A stretch of DNA of 64,000 nt from Paenibacillus albicereus (lineage in GTDB: Bacteria; Bacillota; Bacilli; Paenibacillales; Paenibacillaceae): contig NZ_CP051428.1 in assembly GCF_012676905.1 (NCBI RefSeq), forward strand, positions 15,001 to 79,000, given 5' to 3'. Under the pieces are notes generated by a model that worked only from the letters and a program-made list of their open reading frames with translations, ran no database searches and was not told the origin of the DNA. A program made the position numbers and the translations under genes. Below are positions 18,781 to 28,100 of this stretch, piece after piece. Position 1 is the first letter of the stretch. Every line of letters begins with the position of its first letter.

Positions 18781-19611
18781 GTGAAGAAGCTCAAGCGCAG
18801 TGCCCGGTTGGTCGAGATGACCCAATATTTGCTCAATCGTCCCCATACCTTGATCTCTTTGACCGCATTCGCGGACCGTTATCAATCGGCCAAGTCCTCG
18901 ATCAGCGAGGATCTGGCCATCATCAAGGAAGTATTCGAAGAAGAAGGCATCGGCCAGCTGCAGACGCTCGCCGGAGCGGCGGGAGGCGTCAAGTTCATTC
19001 CCCGGATGGCGTCCGAGGCGTCGCTGGCCATCATCCAGCGGGTGTGCCGAGAGCTCGAGCAGCCGGAGCGGGTGCTCCCGGGCGGCTATCTGTACATGAC
19101 GGACATGCTCGGACAGCCGAATCTGCTGAATGACGTGGGGCGCATTTTTGCGACCGCTTTCGCGGATCGCCAGATCGACGTCATCATGACGGTGGAGACC
19201 AAGGGCATCCCGCTCGCCTACGCGACGGCCTCCTGCCTCAACCTGCCGGTCGTCATCGTGCGCCGCGACAACAAGGTGACCGAGGGGTCTGCCGTCAGCA
19301 TCAACTACGTGTCAGGTTCCAACAAGCGCATCCAGACGATGTCGCTCGCCCGTCGGGCGCTCAAGGAACAGTCGCGCGTGCTCATCATCGACGACTTCAT
19401 GAAAGCCGGCGGCACCGTGCAGGGCATGATGGACCTGCTGCATGAGTTCAACGCGACCGTCGCGGGCGTCGGCGTCTTCGTCGAGTCCGGCGAGGTCGGC
19501 ACCGAGGACCGGCTGCTCGAGGATTACGTCTCGCTCGCCAAGCTGACGGCCGTCGACCTCAAGACGAAGCAGACGACGATCGTGCCGGGCAATTATTTCG
19601 ATACCGAATAG
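18781..19611 (+). CDS. purR: Pur operon repressor PurR
   Basis: Encodes 276 residues from GTG at 18781. The N-terminus ([20 protein letters not shown] and the following [20 protein letters not shown]) is the winged-helix DNA-binding domain. The C-terminus is a phosphoribosyltransferase-fold effector domain with the PRPP loop [13 protein letters not shown] (near 201-213). PurR represses purine-synthesis genes and senses PRPP. PurBox-like sites in its own leader suggest autoregulation. ridA follows 13 nt later and is probably in the same transcript, as in B. subtilis. Confidence 0.96.
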   Translation: MKKLKRSARLVEMTQYLLNRPHTLISLTAFADRYQSAKSSISEDLAIIKEVFEEEGIGQLQTLAGAAGGVKFIPRMASEASLAIIQRVCRELEQPERVLPGGYLYMTDMLGQPNLLNDVGRIFATAFADRQIDVIMTVETKGIPLAYATASCLNLPVVIVRRDNKVTEGSAVSINYVSGSNKRIQTMSLARRALKEQSRVLIIDDFMKAGGTVQGMMDLLHEFNATVAGVGVFVESGEVGTEDRLLEDYVSLAKLTAVDLKTKQTTIVPGNYFDTE

Positions 19612-19624
19612 GGGGCTGTTCTCG

Positions 19625-20014
19625 ATGTCCAAGCTTGAACCGATTCTCGCCGCCGGCGCTCCGGCCGCGATCGGACCGTACTCCCATGCCGTGAAGCTCG
19701 GCGGCCTGCTGTTCACCTCCGGCCAGATCCCTCTGCTGCCGGACGGCACGCTGATCGAAGGCGGCATCGTGGAGCAGGCGCAGCAGGTGTTCCGCAACCT
19801 GGAGGCCGTGCTGGCCGCGGGAGGCTCCTCGCTCCAGCAGGTCGTCAAGGCGACCGTGTTCTTGAAGGATATGAACCAGTTCGCGGCGGTCAACGAAGTG
19901 TACGCATCTTTCTTCGGGGACCATAAGCCGGCTCGCTCGGCCGTGGAAGTGGCCCGTCTTCCCAAGGATGTCCTTGTCGAAATCGAGCTGATTGCCTCGA
20001 CTTCTGTCGAATGA
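19625..20014 (+). CDS. ridA: RidA family enamine/imine deaminase (YabJ)
   Basis: Encodes 129 residues. RidA hydrolyses reactive enamine/imine by-products of PLP enzymes such as 2-aminoacrylate. Landmarks: [29 protein letters not shown], the catalytic-site Arg in [19 protein letters not shown]. Start ATG at 19625 with AGGGGGCTG upstream. The purR-yabJ-spoVG order is conserved; in B. subtilis yabJ is also needed for proper PurR-dependent adenine repression. Confidence 0.95.
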   Translation: MSKLEPILAAGAPAAIGPYSHAVKLGGLLFTSGQIPLLPDGTLIEGGIVEQAQQVFRNLEAVLAAGGSSLQQVVKATVFLKDMNQFAAVNEVYASFFGDHKPARSAVEVARLPKDVLVEIELIASTSVE

Positions 20015-20078
20015 CCTCGAAATTGGTTTATTTCCAAAATTTATTTTATAAACTAGCTGTGAATTGGCAGAATAAAGA

Positions 20079-20103
20079 AGGAATCTGATCTGCTTTGTGG
20101 AAT
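20079..20103 (+). promoter_or_regulatory. Sigma-H promoter of spoVG
   Basis: AGGAATC (20079-20085), an 11-nt spacer and GTGGAAT (20097-20103), followed by AATACAC, closely resemble the B. subtilis spoVG sigma-H promoter (AGGATTT ... GTGGAAT). An AT-rich stretch lies upstream (20030-20060), as in B. subtilis, where AbrB binds it. Confidence 0.8.
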
Positions 20104-20143
20104 AATACACCAAGTCTTCGATAGGCAAAGGTGGTGAACACAA

Positions 20144-20431
20144 GTGCAGATTACTGATGTCAGACTCCGCCGCGTTAATTCCGAAGGTCGTATGAAGGCT
20201 ATCGCATCCATCACCATCGATAATGAATTTGTCGTTCATGACATTCGAGTCATCGACGGGAACAACGGGATGTTTGTCGCGATGCCGAGCAAGCGTACGC
20301 CTGACGGGGAATTCCGGGATATTGCCCACCCCATCTCTTCCACCACCCGGGAGAAAATTCAAGCCGCTGTGCTCGCCGAATACGAGCGCGCAGCCACGGA
20401 AGAGGAAGTTGCAATCGAAGAAGGCGCCTGA
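20144..20431 (+). CDS. spoVG: SpoVG, RNA/DNA-binding regulator
   Basis: Encodes 95 residues from GTG at 20144, with AAAGGTGGTGAAC upstream as in B. subtilis. The core [51 protein letters not shown] and HPIS are family-defining. SpoVG affects septation in sporulation and regulates surface and virulence functions in other Bacillota. The sigma-H promoter and AT-rich upstream region predict activation at the end of growth and repression by AbrB, whose gene lies at 9996. A terminator follows. Confidence 0.96.
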   Translation: MQITDVRLRRVNSEGRMKAIASITIDNEFVVHDIRVIDGNNGMFVAMPSKRTPDGEFRDIAHPISSTTREKIQAAVLAEYERAATEEEVAIEEGA

Positions 20432-20464
20432 TGGCATCAGGGCCGGAAAAGTTCAGCATGGTTG

Positions 20465-20492
20465 GGGAGCCCGAGGGCTCCCTTTCTTTTTT
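20465..20492 (+). terminator. Intrinsic terminator after spoVG
   Basis: GGGAGCCC and GGGCTCCC form an 8-bp stem with a GA-type loop, followed by TTTCTTTTTT. Confidence 0.88.
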
Positions 20493-20565
20493 GCCCGGGA
20501 TGGGATATATATATAGGAATGCGAGTCAAACGAGAACAACGGAAAATCAGGGAGGTCGGTCAGCT

Positions 20566-21963
20566 GTGAATCGGATGGCGGTCGTGCTTGCCGCAGGACA
20601 AGGCAAGCGCATGAAGTCGAAGCTGTACAAGGTGCTGCATCCCGTATGCGGGAAGCCGATGGTAGGGCATGTCGTCGATACGGTGGAAAAGGCGTCGTGC
20701 CAGGAGATCGTCGTCGTGACGGGACACGGAGCGGCCCAAGTGCAGAGCTATCTCGAGGGACGGGCCCGATTCGTCCTGCAGGAGCAGCAGCTGGGCACCG
20801 GACATGCCGTGCGTCAGGCGGAGACGCTGCTGGCCGGCAAGGAGGGCACGACGATCGTCATCTGCGGCGACACGCCGCTCGTCACGGCGGAGACGATCGA
20901 GGCGATGCTGGAGCTGCACGAGGCGAGCGGCGCTGCGTCGACGGTGCTGACGGCGGAATTCGCCGATCCGACCGGCTATGGCCGCGTCATCCGCGGCGAC
21001 GACGGAGCGGTGACGCGCATCGTGGAGCAAAAGGATTGCTCCCCGGCAGAGGCGGCGGTCAAGGAGATCAATACCGGCACGTACTGCTTCGACAACCGCA
21101 AGCTGTTCGAGGCGCTCGCCCGCGTCACCAACGACAACGCCCAGGGCGAATACTACCTGACGGATGTCGTCGGCATCTTCGTCTCCGGAGGAGAGACGGT
21201 GCAGGCGTACTGCACCTCCGATCTGGCGGAGGCGATCGGCGTCAATGACCGGATCGCGCTCGGCGAGGCGGAGCGCCTCATGCAGGCGCGGATCGTGCGC
21301 CGCCACCAGGTGAACGGCGTGACGTTCATCGACACCGCGGCGGCCTACATCGAGGATGGCGTCGAAATCGGCGCGGATACCGTCATCTATCCGGGCACGG
21401 TGCTGCGCGGCCGCACGGTCATCGGCGAGGACTGCGTCGTCGGTCCGCAAGCGGACATCAAGGACTCGGTGCTCGGCAGCGGCGTCACGGTGCGCTACAG
21501 CACCGTCGACCAGTCCGAGGCGGGAGAGGGCAGCTCGATCGGTCCGTATGCGAACCTTCGTCCCGGCTCCAAGCTCGGCAAGGGGTGCAAGATCGGCGAT
21601 TTCGTCGAGCTCAAGAACGCGGTCCTCGGGGACGAGAGCAAGGTGTCCCATCTGAGCTACGTCGGCGACGCGGAGGTCGGCAGCGGCGTGAACATCGGCT
21701 GCGGGGCGATCACGGTCAACTACGACGGGTTCAACAAGGCGAAGACGATCATCGGCGACGACGCGTTCATCGGCAGCAACGTCAACCTGATCGCGCCGGT
21801 CACGATCGGCGACGGCGCGTACGTCGTCGCCGGCTCCACCGTCACGCATGACGTGCCGGGGGGAGACCTGGCCATCGCGCGCGAGCGCCAGGTCAACAAG
21901 CCGGGCTATGCGGACAAGATCCGCGCCCGCGCCAAGGCGAAGAAGGAGCGCGGCGGCAGCTGA
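20566..21963 (+). CDS. glmU: Bifunctional UDP-GlcNAc pyrophosphorylase / GlcN-1-P acetyltransferase
   Basis: Encodes 465 residues. It makes UDP-GlcNAc, the cell-wall precursor. The N-terminal uridyltransferase carries LAAGQGKRMKSKLYKVLHPV (nucleotide loop) and CGDTPLV; the C-terminal half is a left-handed beta-helix of hexapeptide repeats with the acetyl-CoA site (SYVGDAEVG, NYDGFNK). I chose GTG at 20566 because GGGAGG lies about 10 nt upstream; the longer in-frame reading runs through the spoVG terminator. In B. subtilis prs follows directly; here a bidirectional terminator and a minus-strand AraC gene follow instead. Confidence 0.96.
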   Translation: MNRMAVVLAAGQGKRMKSKLYKVLHPVCGKPMVGHVVDTVEKASCQEIVVVTGHGAAQVQSYLEGRARFVLQEQQLGTGHAVRQAETLLAGKEGTTIVICGDTPLVTAETIEAMLELHEASGAASTVLTAEFADPTGYGRVIRGDDGAVTRIVEQKDCSPAEAAVKEINTGTYCFDNRKLFEALARVTNDNAQGEYYLTDVVGIFVSGGETVQAYCTSDLAEAIGVNDRIALGEAERLMQARIVRRHQVNGVTFIDTAAAYIEDGVEIGADTVIYPGTVLRGRTVIGEDCVVGPQADIKDSVLGSGVTVRYSTVDQSEAGEGSSIGPYANLRPGSKLGKGCKIGDFVELKNAVLGDESKVSHLSYVGDAEVGSGVNIGCGAITVNYDGFNKAKTIIGDDAFIGSNVNLIAPVTIGDGAYVVAGSTVTHDVPGGDLAIARERQVNKPGYADKIRARAKAKKERGGS

Positions 21964-22017
21964 CCGCCTCCCCCTTGGCGAGCGGCTTTGCGAATCGGAC
22001 TGTAGAAGCGGAACCTG

Positions 22018-22051
22018 CCAAAAAGCCGTCCCGGCCGGGACGGCTTTTTGG
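22018..22051. terminator. Bidirectional intrinsic terminator between glmU and the AraC gene
   Basis: A perfect 34-bp palindrome, CCAAAAAGCCGTCCCGG and its complement, with T-runs on both strands. It ends both the glmU transcript and the converging minus-strand gene. Confidence 0.9.
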
Positions 22052-22084
22052 GGTCGGTCCGAGGAGGCGCAGACTCATGCGCCG

Positions 22085-22987
22085 TCAGTCCTCAAAATGC
22101 AGATTGACGGGACCTGCGGGCAGCTCCGGAGCCGGCGGCTGTCCGGTCGTCGGCACGCTGGCGTCGACCTCCTCGAAGCGCAGGCTGTCGAGCCAGACGC
22201 GGCCCGGACCGTACAGGAGGACGCCCAACGAGATCACCGCGCTCTCCTCGGGCACGTCCAGCACGATGGAGTAGTGGTTCCAGTCGAGGTCGCCGGCCAG
22301 CGGCCGGTCGTTCATGTTGTCGAACTGCAGGACGTCCTCGGCCGCGTTGTCGACGCGCATCCAGAGGCCGCAGAAGCCGCTCGCTCCGCGCGTCCGGACG
22401 AATCCGGAGAGGCGCATGCGCTTGCCGCGGAACGTGTCGGCCCGGAACTGCTGCATGAGCGTCGCGAACCCGCCGGGGTCGGTCTCTCCGAGCGACTCGA
22501 GCTGTCCGGAGGAGCTTCCTTGGTGGATGGTCGAGCGGTCAAGCGAGATGCGGTACTGATGCGGATGGCTTCCGCTGAGGAACCACCCTTTCAAGGGACT
22601 GCTGGAAAGAGCTTCATTCGTGGACATGGTAGATTCCATCCTTTCGCGAGCGGATTGATGATGAAGGAACAGGCGGCGATACCGTCCCGGAGGCAGCCCG
22701 TACAGGCGCTTGAACGCCCGGGTGAACGCCTCCTGGCTCTCGAAGCCGCAGGAGAGGGCGAGGTCGAGGATGCCGCGCTCCTCCTCCAGCAGCCTTCGCG
22801 ATGCCAGCGCCAAGCGGCGCATGCGCAAGTATTCGCCGACGTTACGGCCGGTGTGCTCGCGGAACAGACGGTGGAAATGATAGGCGGAGAACCCGGCTTC
22901 GGCGGCGATCCTCTCGAGAGGGAGCGGCTCGTGGAGCCGGGCTTCCATATAGGCGATCGCCTTTTGAATGCTCTGATGCTGCGTCAT
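22085..22987 (-). CDS. AraC-family regulator with C-terminal beta-sandwich-like domain
   Basis: Encodes 300 residues. The first 105 residues form the two-helix-turn-helix AraC DNA-binding domain: ERIAAEAGFSAYHFHRLFRE and ILDLALSCGFESQEAFTRAF then KRLYGLPPGRYR. The order is inverted relative to most AraC proteins, with the DNA-binding part first. The remaining 190 residues (WNHYSIVLDVPEESAVISLG, GPGRVWLDSLRFEEVD) resemble a carbohydrate-binding-type jelly roll and may sense a ligand. It is convergent with glmU and divergent from ctc. It occupies the place of prs in B. subtilis, which suggests local rearrangement. The target genes are unknown. Confidence 0.85.
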   Translation of the reverse strand: MTQHQSIQKAIAYMEARLHEPLPLERIAAEAGFSAYHFHRLFREHTGRNVGEYLRMRRLALASRRLLEEERGILDLALSCGFESQEAFTRAFKRLYGLPPGRYRRLFLHHQSARERMESTMSTNEALSSSPLKGWFLSGSHPHQYRISLDRSTIHQGSSSGQLESLGETDPGGFATLMQQFRADTFRGKRMRLSGFVRTRGASGFCGLWMRVDNAAEDVLQFDNMNDRPLAGDLDWNHYSIVLDVPEESAVISLGVLLYGPGRVWLDSLRFEEVDASVPTTGQPPAPELPAGPVNLHFED

Positions 22988-23115
22988 CGCGCCGCCTCCT
23001 TCAGATTCAGCATACCTAAGATGGGATGGACGATTTTGACCGTTTTTGCGGACTTTCCTCTTTACGGCCGTCTTCGCCGGGGGATGCGGCGAGAGGCTTT
23101 CTATAGCTTGGCGGC

Positions 23116-23141
23116 GTTTAGAAAAGGCTTCGGCGGGGTAT
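23116..23141 (+). promoter_or_regulatory. Possible sigma-B-type promoter of ctc
   Basis: GTTTAG (23116-23121), a 14-nt spacer and GGGTAT (23136-23141) fit the sigma-B consensus (GTTTAA-N12-15-GGGTAT) with one mismatch. The B. subtilis ctc promoter is a textbook sigma-B promoter with the same spacing. Whether this organism has sigma-B cannot be told from the window. Confidence 0.55.
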
Positions 23142-23203
23142 AGTTAGGGAAAGCTGGACATCCTGTCCACAGGTGCAAGGACCTATAGAGGAGGAAGACA
23201 ATC

Positions 23204-23848
23204 ATGGCGATTACCATGCAAGCCGAAGCCCGCAGCAACGGATCGAAAGGCAGCCTTCGCAAGCTCAGGAGCGAGGGCAAGGTGCCCGCCGTCGTCTACG
23301 GCAAAAAGCTCGAATCTTCGTCGGTTATCTCCCTGGAGGAGAAGGAAGTGCTCCATCTGCTTCGCTCCCAGCCCAATGCCATCATCGAGCTGAAGATTCC
23401 GGATGCCGGCAAGCAGCCGGTCATGATTACGGACGTGCAGCGCGACGCGCTGTCGCGCCGGCTGATCCACGTCGATCTTCACCAGATCAACATGAACGAG
23501 GAGATCAAGGCATCGGTCCGCGTCGACCTGACCGGCGACTCGGCAGGCGTCCGCGAAGGCGGCGTGCTGTCGGTGACGCTGCACGAGGTCGAGGTCCAAT
23601 GTCTCCCGAACGATATTCCCGATTCGCTCGAGGCGGACATCTCCGGCCTCGGCGTCGGCGAGAACCTGTCCGCAGGCGAGCTGAAGCTGCCGGACAAGGT
23701 GCAGCTCGTCACCGATCCCGAGCAGATCATCGCCGGGGTGCTGGCTCCGCAGAAGGAAGTTTCCGAGGAGGAAGCCGAGGAGTCGGCGAAGGAAGACGAG
23801 AAGGCCGCAGCCCGTTCCGAAGATGCGAACGCGGTCGACGAAGAATAG
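23204..23848 (+). CDS. ctc: Ribosomal protein bL25 / general stress protein Ctc
   Basis: Encodes 214 residues. The N-terminal ~95 residues (KGSLRKLRSEGKVPAVVYGK and ITDVQRDALSRRLIHVDLHQ) are the L25 domain that binds 5S rRNA. The C-terminal TL5/Ctc beta domain follows (HEVEVQCLPNDIPDSLEADI), and the last 35 residues are an acidic Glu/Ala tail. Start ATG at 23204 with GGAGGAAGAC upstream. The ctc-pth-fin-mfd order is conserved. A sigma-B-like promoter lies 60 nt upstream, consistent with a stress-induced bL25. Confidence 0.94.
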   Translation: MAITMQAEARSNGSKGSLRKLRSEGKVPAVVYGKKLESSSVISLEEKEVLHLLRSQPNAIIELKIPDAGKQPVMITDVQRDALSRRLIHVDLHQINMNEEIKASVRVDLTGDSAGVREGGVLSVTLHEVEVQCLPNDIPDSLEADISGLGVGENLSAGELKLPDKVQLVTDPEQIIAGVLAPQKEVSEEEAEESAKEDEKAAARSEDANAVDEE

Positions 23849-23861
23849 AGCACGACTGCAG

Positions 23862-23888
23862 GCGCGCCCGCACAGGGCGCGCTTTTTT
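23862..23888 (+). terminator. Intrinsic terminator after ctc
   Basis: GCGCGCCC and GGGCGCGC form an 8-bp stem with a GCACA loop, followed by TTTTTT. Confidence 0.9.
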
Positions 23889-24017
23889 GCGGCCGGACAA
23901 GCCGGCGGCATCGGCAGGCGGCGCGGGTCCGGCACGCGGCACCCGGCAGAGTGGGCGACGGGCCGCCTTTATGGTACAGTGGTTCGTAGACGAACGAACA
24001 GAAAGGTGCAGCGACAA

Positions 24018-24578
24018 ATGAGATGGATCGTAGGGCTCGGCAACCCCGGGCCGCAATATGCGGATACCCGCCACAACATCGGATTCAAGGTGGTCGACGC
24101 GCTCGCCGAGCGATGGGACATCAAGGTGACGCAGGCCAAATGCCGCGCGCTGATCGGCGAGGGCCGGGTCGGCGGCGAGAAGGTATGGCTCATCAAGCCG
24201 ATGACGTTCATGAACCTGTCCGGCGAGTCGATGAAGGCGTTCATGAAGTATTTTGACGCCAAGCTGGAGGACGTCATCGTCGTCTACGACGACATGGATA
24301 CGGAGACGGGCAAGATCCGGCTCCGCTATCAGGGCGGTCCGGGCGGCCACAACGGCATCAAGTCGATCATCCAGCACATGGGCACGCAGAGCTTCAACCG
24401 CATCCGCATGGGCGTGTCGCGTCCGACGAACGGCATGGTCATCGCCGACTACGTGCTGTCGAACTTTCCCAAGAGCGAGCGCGAGGCGGTGCTGGCGATG
24501 ACCGAGCGGGCCTGCGAAGCCGCGGAGCATGCGCTGACGCATCCGTTCGACGATACGATGGGCAAGTTCAACGGGTAG
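24018..24578 (+). CDS. pth: Peptidyl-tRNA hydrolase
   Basis: Encodes 186 residues. It releases tRNA from stalled peptidyl-tRNA. The family motifs are VGLGNPGPQYADTRHNIGF (catalytic His near 20), MTFMNLSGES, VVYDDMDTETGKIRLRYQGG and GGHNGIKSI. I chose the ATG at 24018, with GAAAGGTG 9 nt upstream; the long in-frame upstream extension crosses the ctc terminator. B. subtilis names this gene spoVC because a mutation blocks sporulation. fin and mfd follow as expected. Confidence 0.96.
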   Translation: MRWIVGLGNPGPQYADTRHNIGFKVVDALAERWDIKVTQAKCRALIGEGRVGGEKVWLIKPMTFMNLSGESMKAFMKYFDAKLEDVIVVYDDMDTETGKIRLRYQGGPGGHNGIKSIIQHMGTQSFNRIRMGVSRPTNGMVIADYVLSNFPKSEREAVLAMTERACEAAEHALTHPFDDTMGKFNG

Positions 24579-24587
24579 AGGGGCTGC

Positions 24588-24616
24588 GTTAAACGAGCCA
24601 GAAAGTGGGCATACTG
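24588..24616 (+). promoter_or_regulatory. Putative sigma-F promoter of fin
   Basis: GGGCATACTG (24607-24616) matches the sigma-F -10 pattern GGnnAnAMTR; a weak -35 GTTAA (24588-24592) lies 14 nt upstream. fin is sigma-F dependent in B. subtilis. The -10 is nearly identical to that before gin. Confidence 0.42.
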
Positions 24617-24647
24617 GAGCCAAACCCTTGGACAGGAGGCCCCTTTC

Positions 24648-24881
24648 ATGGCGATTCATTACGAGTGCCGGCATTGCCGGACGCCGCTCGGCACGATCTC
24701 CAGCCTGCACGGCATTCCGGAGAATCGGCTCGGCTTGCATTTCTTGACCCTTGAGGAGCGCAGCGATATAATAGCGTATAATCCGCAAGGCGACATGGTC
24801 GTCAAGCTCGTCTGCGACTATTGCAGCGAGGCGGCGCTGCGGCATCCGGAGCTGCTTCTCGTATCCAGCCCGTTGCAGTAG
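24648..24881 (+). CDS. fin: Fin, anti-sigma-F factor (YabK)
   Basis: Encodes 77 residues (B. subtilis Fin has 76). It begins MAIHYECRHCRTPLG, has LTLEERSDIIAYNPQGDMVV in the middle and CDYCSEAALRHPELL near the end; the two CxxC pairs probably bind zinc. Fin binds sigma-F late in engulfment so that sigma-G can take over in the forespore. The ATG at 24648 follows GGAGGCCCC. It lies between pth and mfd as in B. subtilis. Together with gin at 2442, this window holds both forespore anti-sigma switches. Confidence 0.92.
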   Translation: MAIHYECRHCRTPLGTISSLHGIPENRLGLHFLTLEERSDIIAYNPQGDMVVKLVCDYCSEAALRHPELLLVSSPLQ

Positions 24882-25104
24882 CAGGTTCGATTCTTTTCGA
24901 CAACAAGTACACAAGTACGACAACATAGGCAAGAGCCTTGGCGGGTAGCTGAGGCTTCTTTGCGTGCTGCTGCCCGTTGTCCGTCCAAGGCCCCTCGTTT
25001 TTCAGGAGGCCTTTGTTGCCGTCTCCTTCTCCGGACGCTCTCCGGCAGGAGCGGCATCCGGGAGTGCGCGGGGAGCGGGCTCAAGCGAAAGAGAGGTGCT
25101 CCAC

Positions 25105-28100
25105 TTGAAAGCGTTAATCGAGGCATTCGCCGCCGACAGGGACTTCCAATCCGTTTCCGCCGGCTTCCGCAACGGCATGAAGGAGCAGATGGTCTCCGGC
25201 CTGGCCGGCTCGTCCCGCCAGGTGCTCATGGCTGCGCTCAAACGGGACTTGGACCAGCCGATGCTGGTCGTCACCCATAATATGTTCTCCGCGCAGAAGA
25301 TCGCGGAGGACCTGCAGGAGCTGAGCGCCGGCGAGGACGTGCTGCTCTACCCGGCCAACGAGCTGGTCGCGGCCGAGTCGGCCGTCTCCAGTCCGGAGAT
25401 GCTGGCCCAGCGGATGGAGGTGCTGATCCGCCTGTCCCGCGGCTTCCGCGGGATCGTTGTCGCGCCTTTTTCCGGGGTGCGCCGCTTCCTGCCGCTGCGG
25501 GACGTGATGGCGGAGGCCAAGGTCGACCTGCAGGTCGGAGCCGAGCTGCCGATGGAGGCGTTCCTGCAGCGGATGAACGCGCTCGGCTACGTGCGCGCGG
25601 ACCGCGTGGAGAACAGGGGCGAGCTCAGCGTGCGCGGCGGCATCGTCGACTTCTATCCGCTGACCGCCGAGTCGGCGGTGCGCGTCGAGTGGTTCGACGA
25701 CGAGATCGATTCGATCCGCACGTTCGATCCCGAGGGACAGCGCTCCATCGCCAAGCTGGAAGCGTATACGGTGACGCCGTGCCAGGAGCTGATCGCCGAC
25801 GAGCGGCGCTTCGGCGCGGCCGCGCAGCATGCCTCCGAGCTGCTGGAGCAGCAGCTGGACAAGATGACCGACCGCACCGCCAAGGACCGGCTGCGCTCCG
25901 AGCTCGGCGCGGAGCTGGAGCGGCTGCGGCAGCATATTTATTTCCCTGAACTTTATAAATACATCGCCCTGCTCTATCCCGAGCGCCAGACGCTGTACGA
26001 CTACATGCCCAAGGACACGCTGCTCGTCCTCGACGAGCCGACGCGGCTCATCGAGACGGCCCGCCAGCTGGAGCGCGACGAGGCGGAGTGGCAGGCGCAT
26101 CTGCTCGGCACGGGCAAGTCGCTGCCGGCGTTCAAGCTCGCCCGAGAGAGCGACGACGTGCTGCATCACCGCCCGTTCCCGACGCTGCTGCTGTCGCTGT
26201 TCCTGCGCCAGGTGCCGCATTCGCAACCGCAGAACATCCTGAACTTCATGTGCCGCAGCATGCAGAACTTCCACGGGCAGATGAACGTGCTGGGCGCCGA
26301 GATGGAGCGCTGGAAGAAGGCGGGCGCCCAGGTGCTCATGCTGGCTGGCAGCGGCGAGCGGATGGACCGGCTGCGCCGCGTGCTCGGCGACTACGACATC
26401 GAGCCGCCGCAGCTGCTGGAGGGCAGCCTCGGCAGCGGCTTCGAGCTGCCCGGCTCGCATCTGGTCGTCGTCACCGAGGGCGAGCTGTTCACGCAGAAGC
26501 AGCGCAAGACGCGCCGCGTCGACAAGAACATGGACAACGCCGAGCGCATCAAGAGCTACACCGAGCTCAAGGTCGGCGACTACGTCGTCCACCAGAACCA
26601 CGGCATCGGCAAGTACATGGGCATCGGCACGCTGGAGATCGGCGGTATCCACAAGGACTACATGCACATCCTGTACGCCGGCGGCGACAAGCTGTCCGTG
26701 CCGATCGACCAGATCGACCTCATCCAGAAGTACGTCGGGTCGGAGGAGAAGGAGCCCAAGGTCTACAAGCTCGGCGGCAACGAGTGGACGCGGGTCAAGA
26801 ACAAGGTGCGCAGCTCCGTCAAGGACATCGCCGACGATCTCGTCAAGCTGTACGCCCAACGCCAGGAGGCCAAGGGCTTCGGCTTCGGCCCGGACACCGC
26901 CTATCAGAACGAGTTCGAGGCGATGTTCCCGTACGACGAGACGCCGGACCAGCTGCGGGCGATCCGCGAGATCAAGAAGGACATGGAGATCCAGCGTCCG
27001 ATGGATCGGCTGCTCTGCGGCGACGTCGGCTACGGCAAGACGGAGGTCGCCGTGCGCGCGGCGTTCAAGGCGGCGATCGAGGGCAAGCAGGTTGCCATCC
27101 TCGTGCCGACGACGATCCTGGCGCAGCAGCACTACGAGACGTTCCGCGAGCGCTTCGCGGACTTCCCGTTCAAGGTGCAGGTGCTGAGCCGCTTCCGCTC
27201 GCGCAAGGAGCAGACCGAGACGATGAAGGGGCTCAAGAGCGGCGCCGTCGACGTCGTCATCGGCACGCACCGGCTGCTGAGCCAGGACATCGTGTTCAAG
27301 GACCTCGGCCTGCTCATCGTCGACGAGGAGCAGCGCTTCGGCGTCTCCCACAAGGAGAAGCTCAAGCGGCTCAAGACCAATGTCGACGTGCTGACGCTGA
27401 CGGCGACGCCGATCCCGCGCACGCTGCACATGTCGATGCTCGGCGTGCGCGACCTGTCGGTCATCGAGACGCCGCCGGAGAACCGGTTCCCCGTGCAGAC
27501 GTACGTCGTGGAGTACAATACGGCGCTCGTGCGCGAGGCGATCGAGCGGGAGCTGGCGCGCGGCGGCCAGGTGTACTACCTCTACAACCGCGTGCAGGGC
27601 ATCTACCAGATGGCGGAGCTGCTCGGCTCGCTCGTGCCGGAGGCCAAGGTCGCGGTCGGCCACGGCCAGATGTCGGAGCAGGAGCTGGAGAAGACGATCC
27701 TCGACTTCCTCGACGGCGAGTCCGACGTGCTCGTGAGCACGAGCATCATCGAGACGGGGGTGGACATCCCCAACGTCAACACGCTCATCGTGCACGACGC
27801 GGACAAGATGGGCCTCTCCCAGCTGTACCAGCTGCGGGGCCGCGTCGGCCGGTCCAACCGGATCGCCTACGCCTACTTCACGTACCAGCGGGACAAGGTG
27901 CTGACCGAGGTGGCGGAGAAGCGGCTGCAGTCGATCAAGGAGTTCACCGAGCTCGGCTCCGGCTTCAAGATCGCCATGCGGGACCTGGCGATCCGCGGAG
28001 CGGGCAATCTGCTCGGCGCGGAGCAGCACGGCTTCATCGCCTCGGTCGGGTTCGACCTGTACTCGCAGATGCTGGCCGACGAGATCGCGCGGCGCAAGAA

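Noticed and set aside
20431-20565. Longer GlmU start upstream of 20566
   Set aside because: The extension would run through the spoVG terminator hairpin, lacks a ribosome site and is absent from GlmU proteins.
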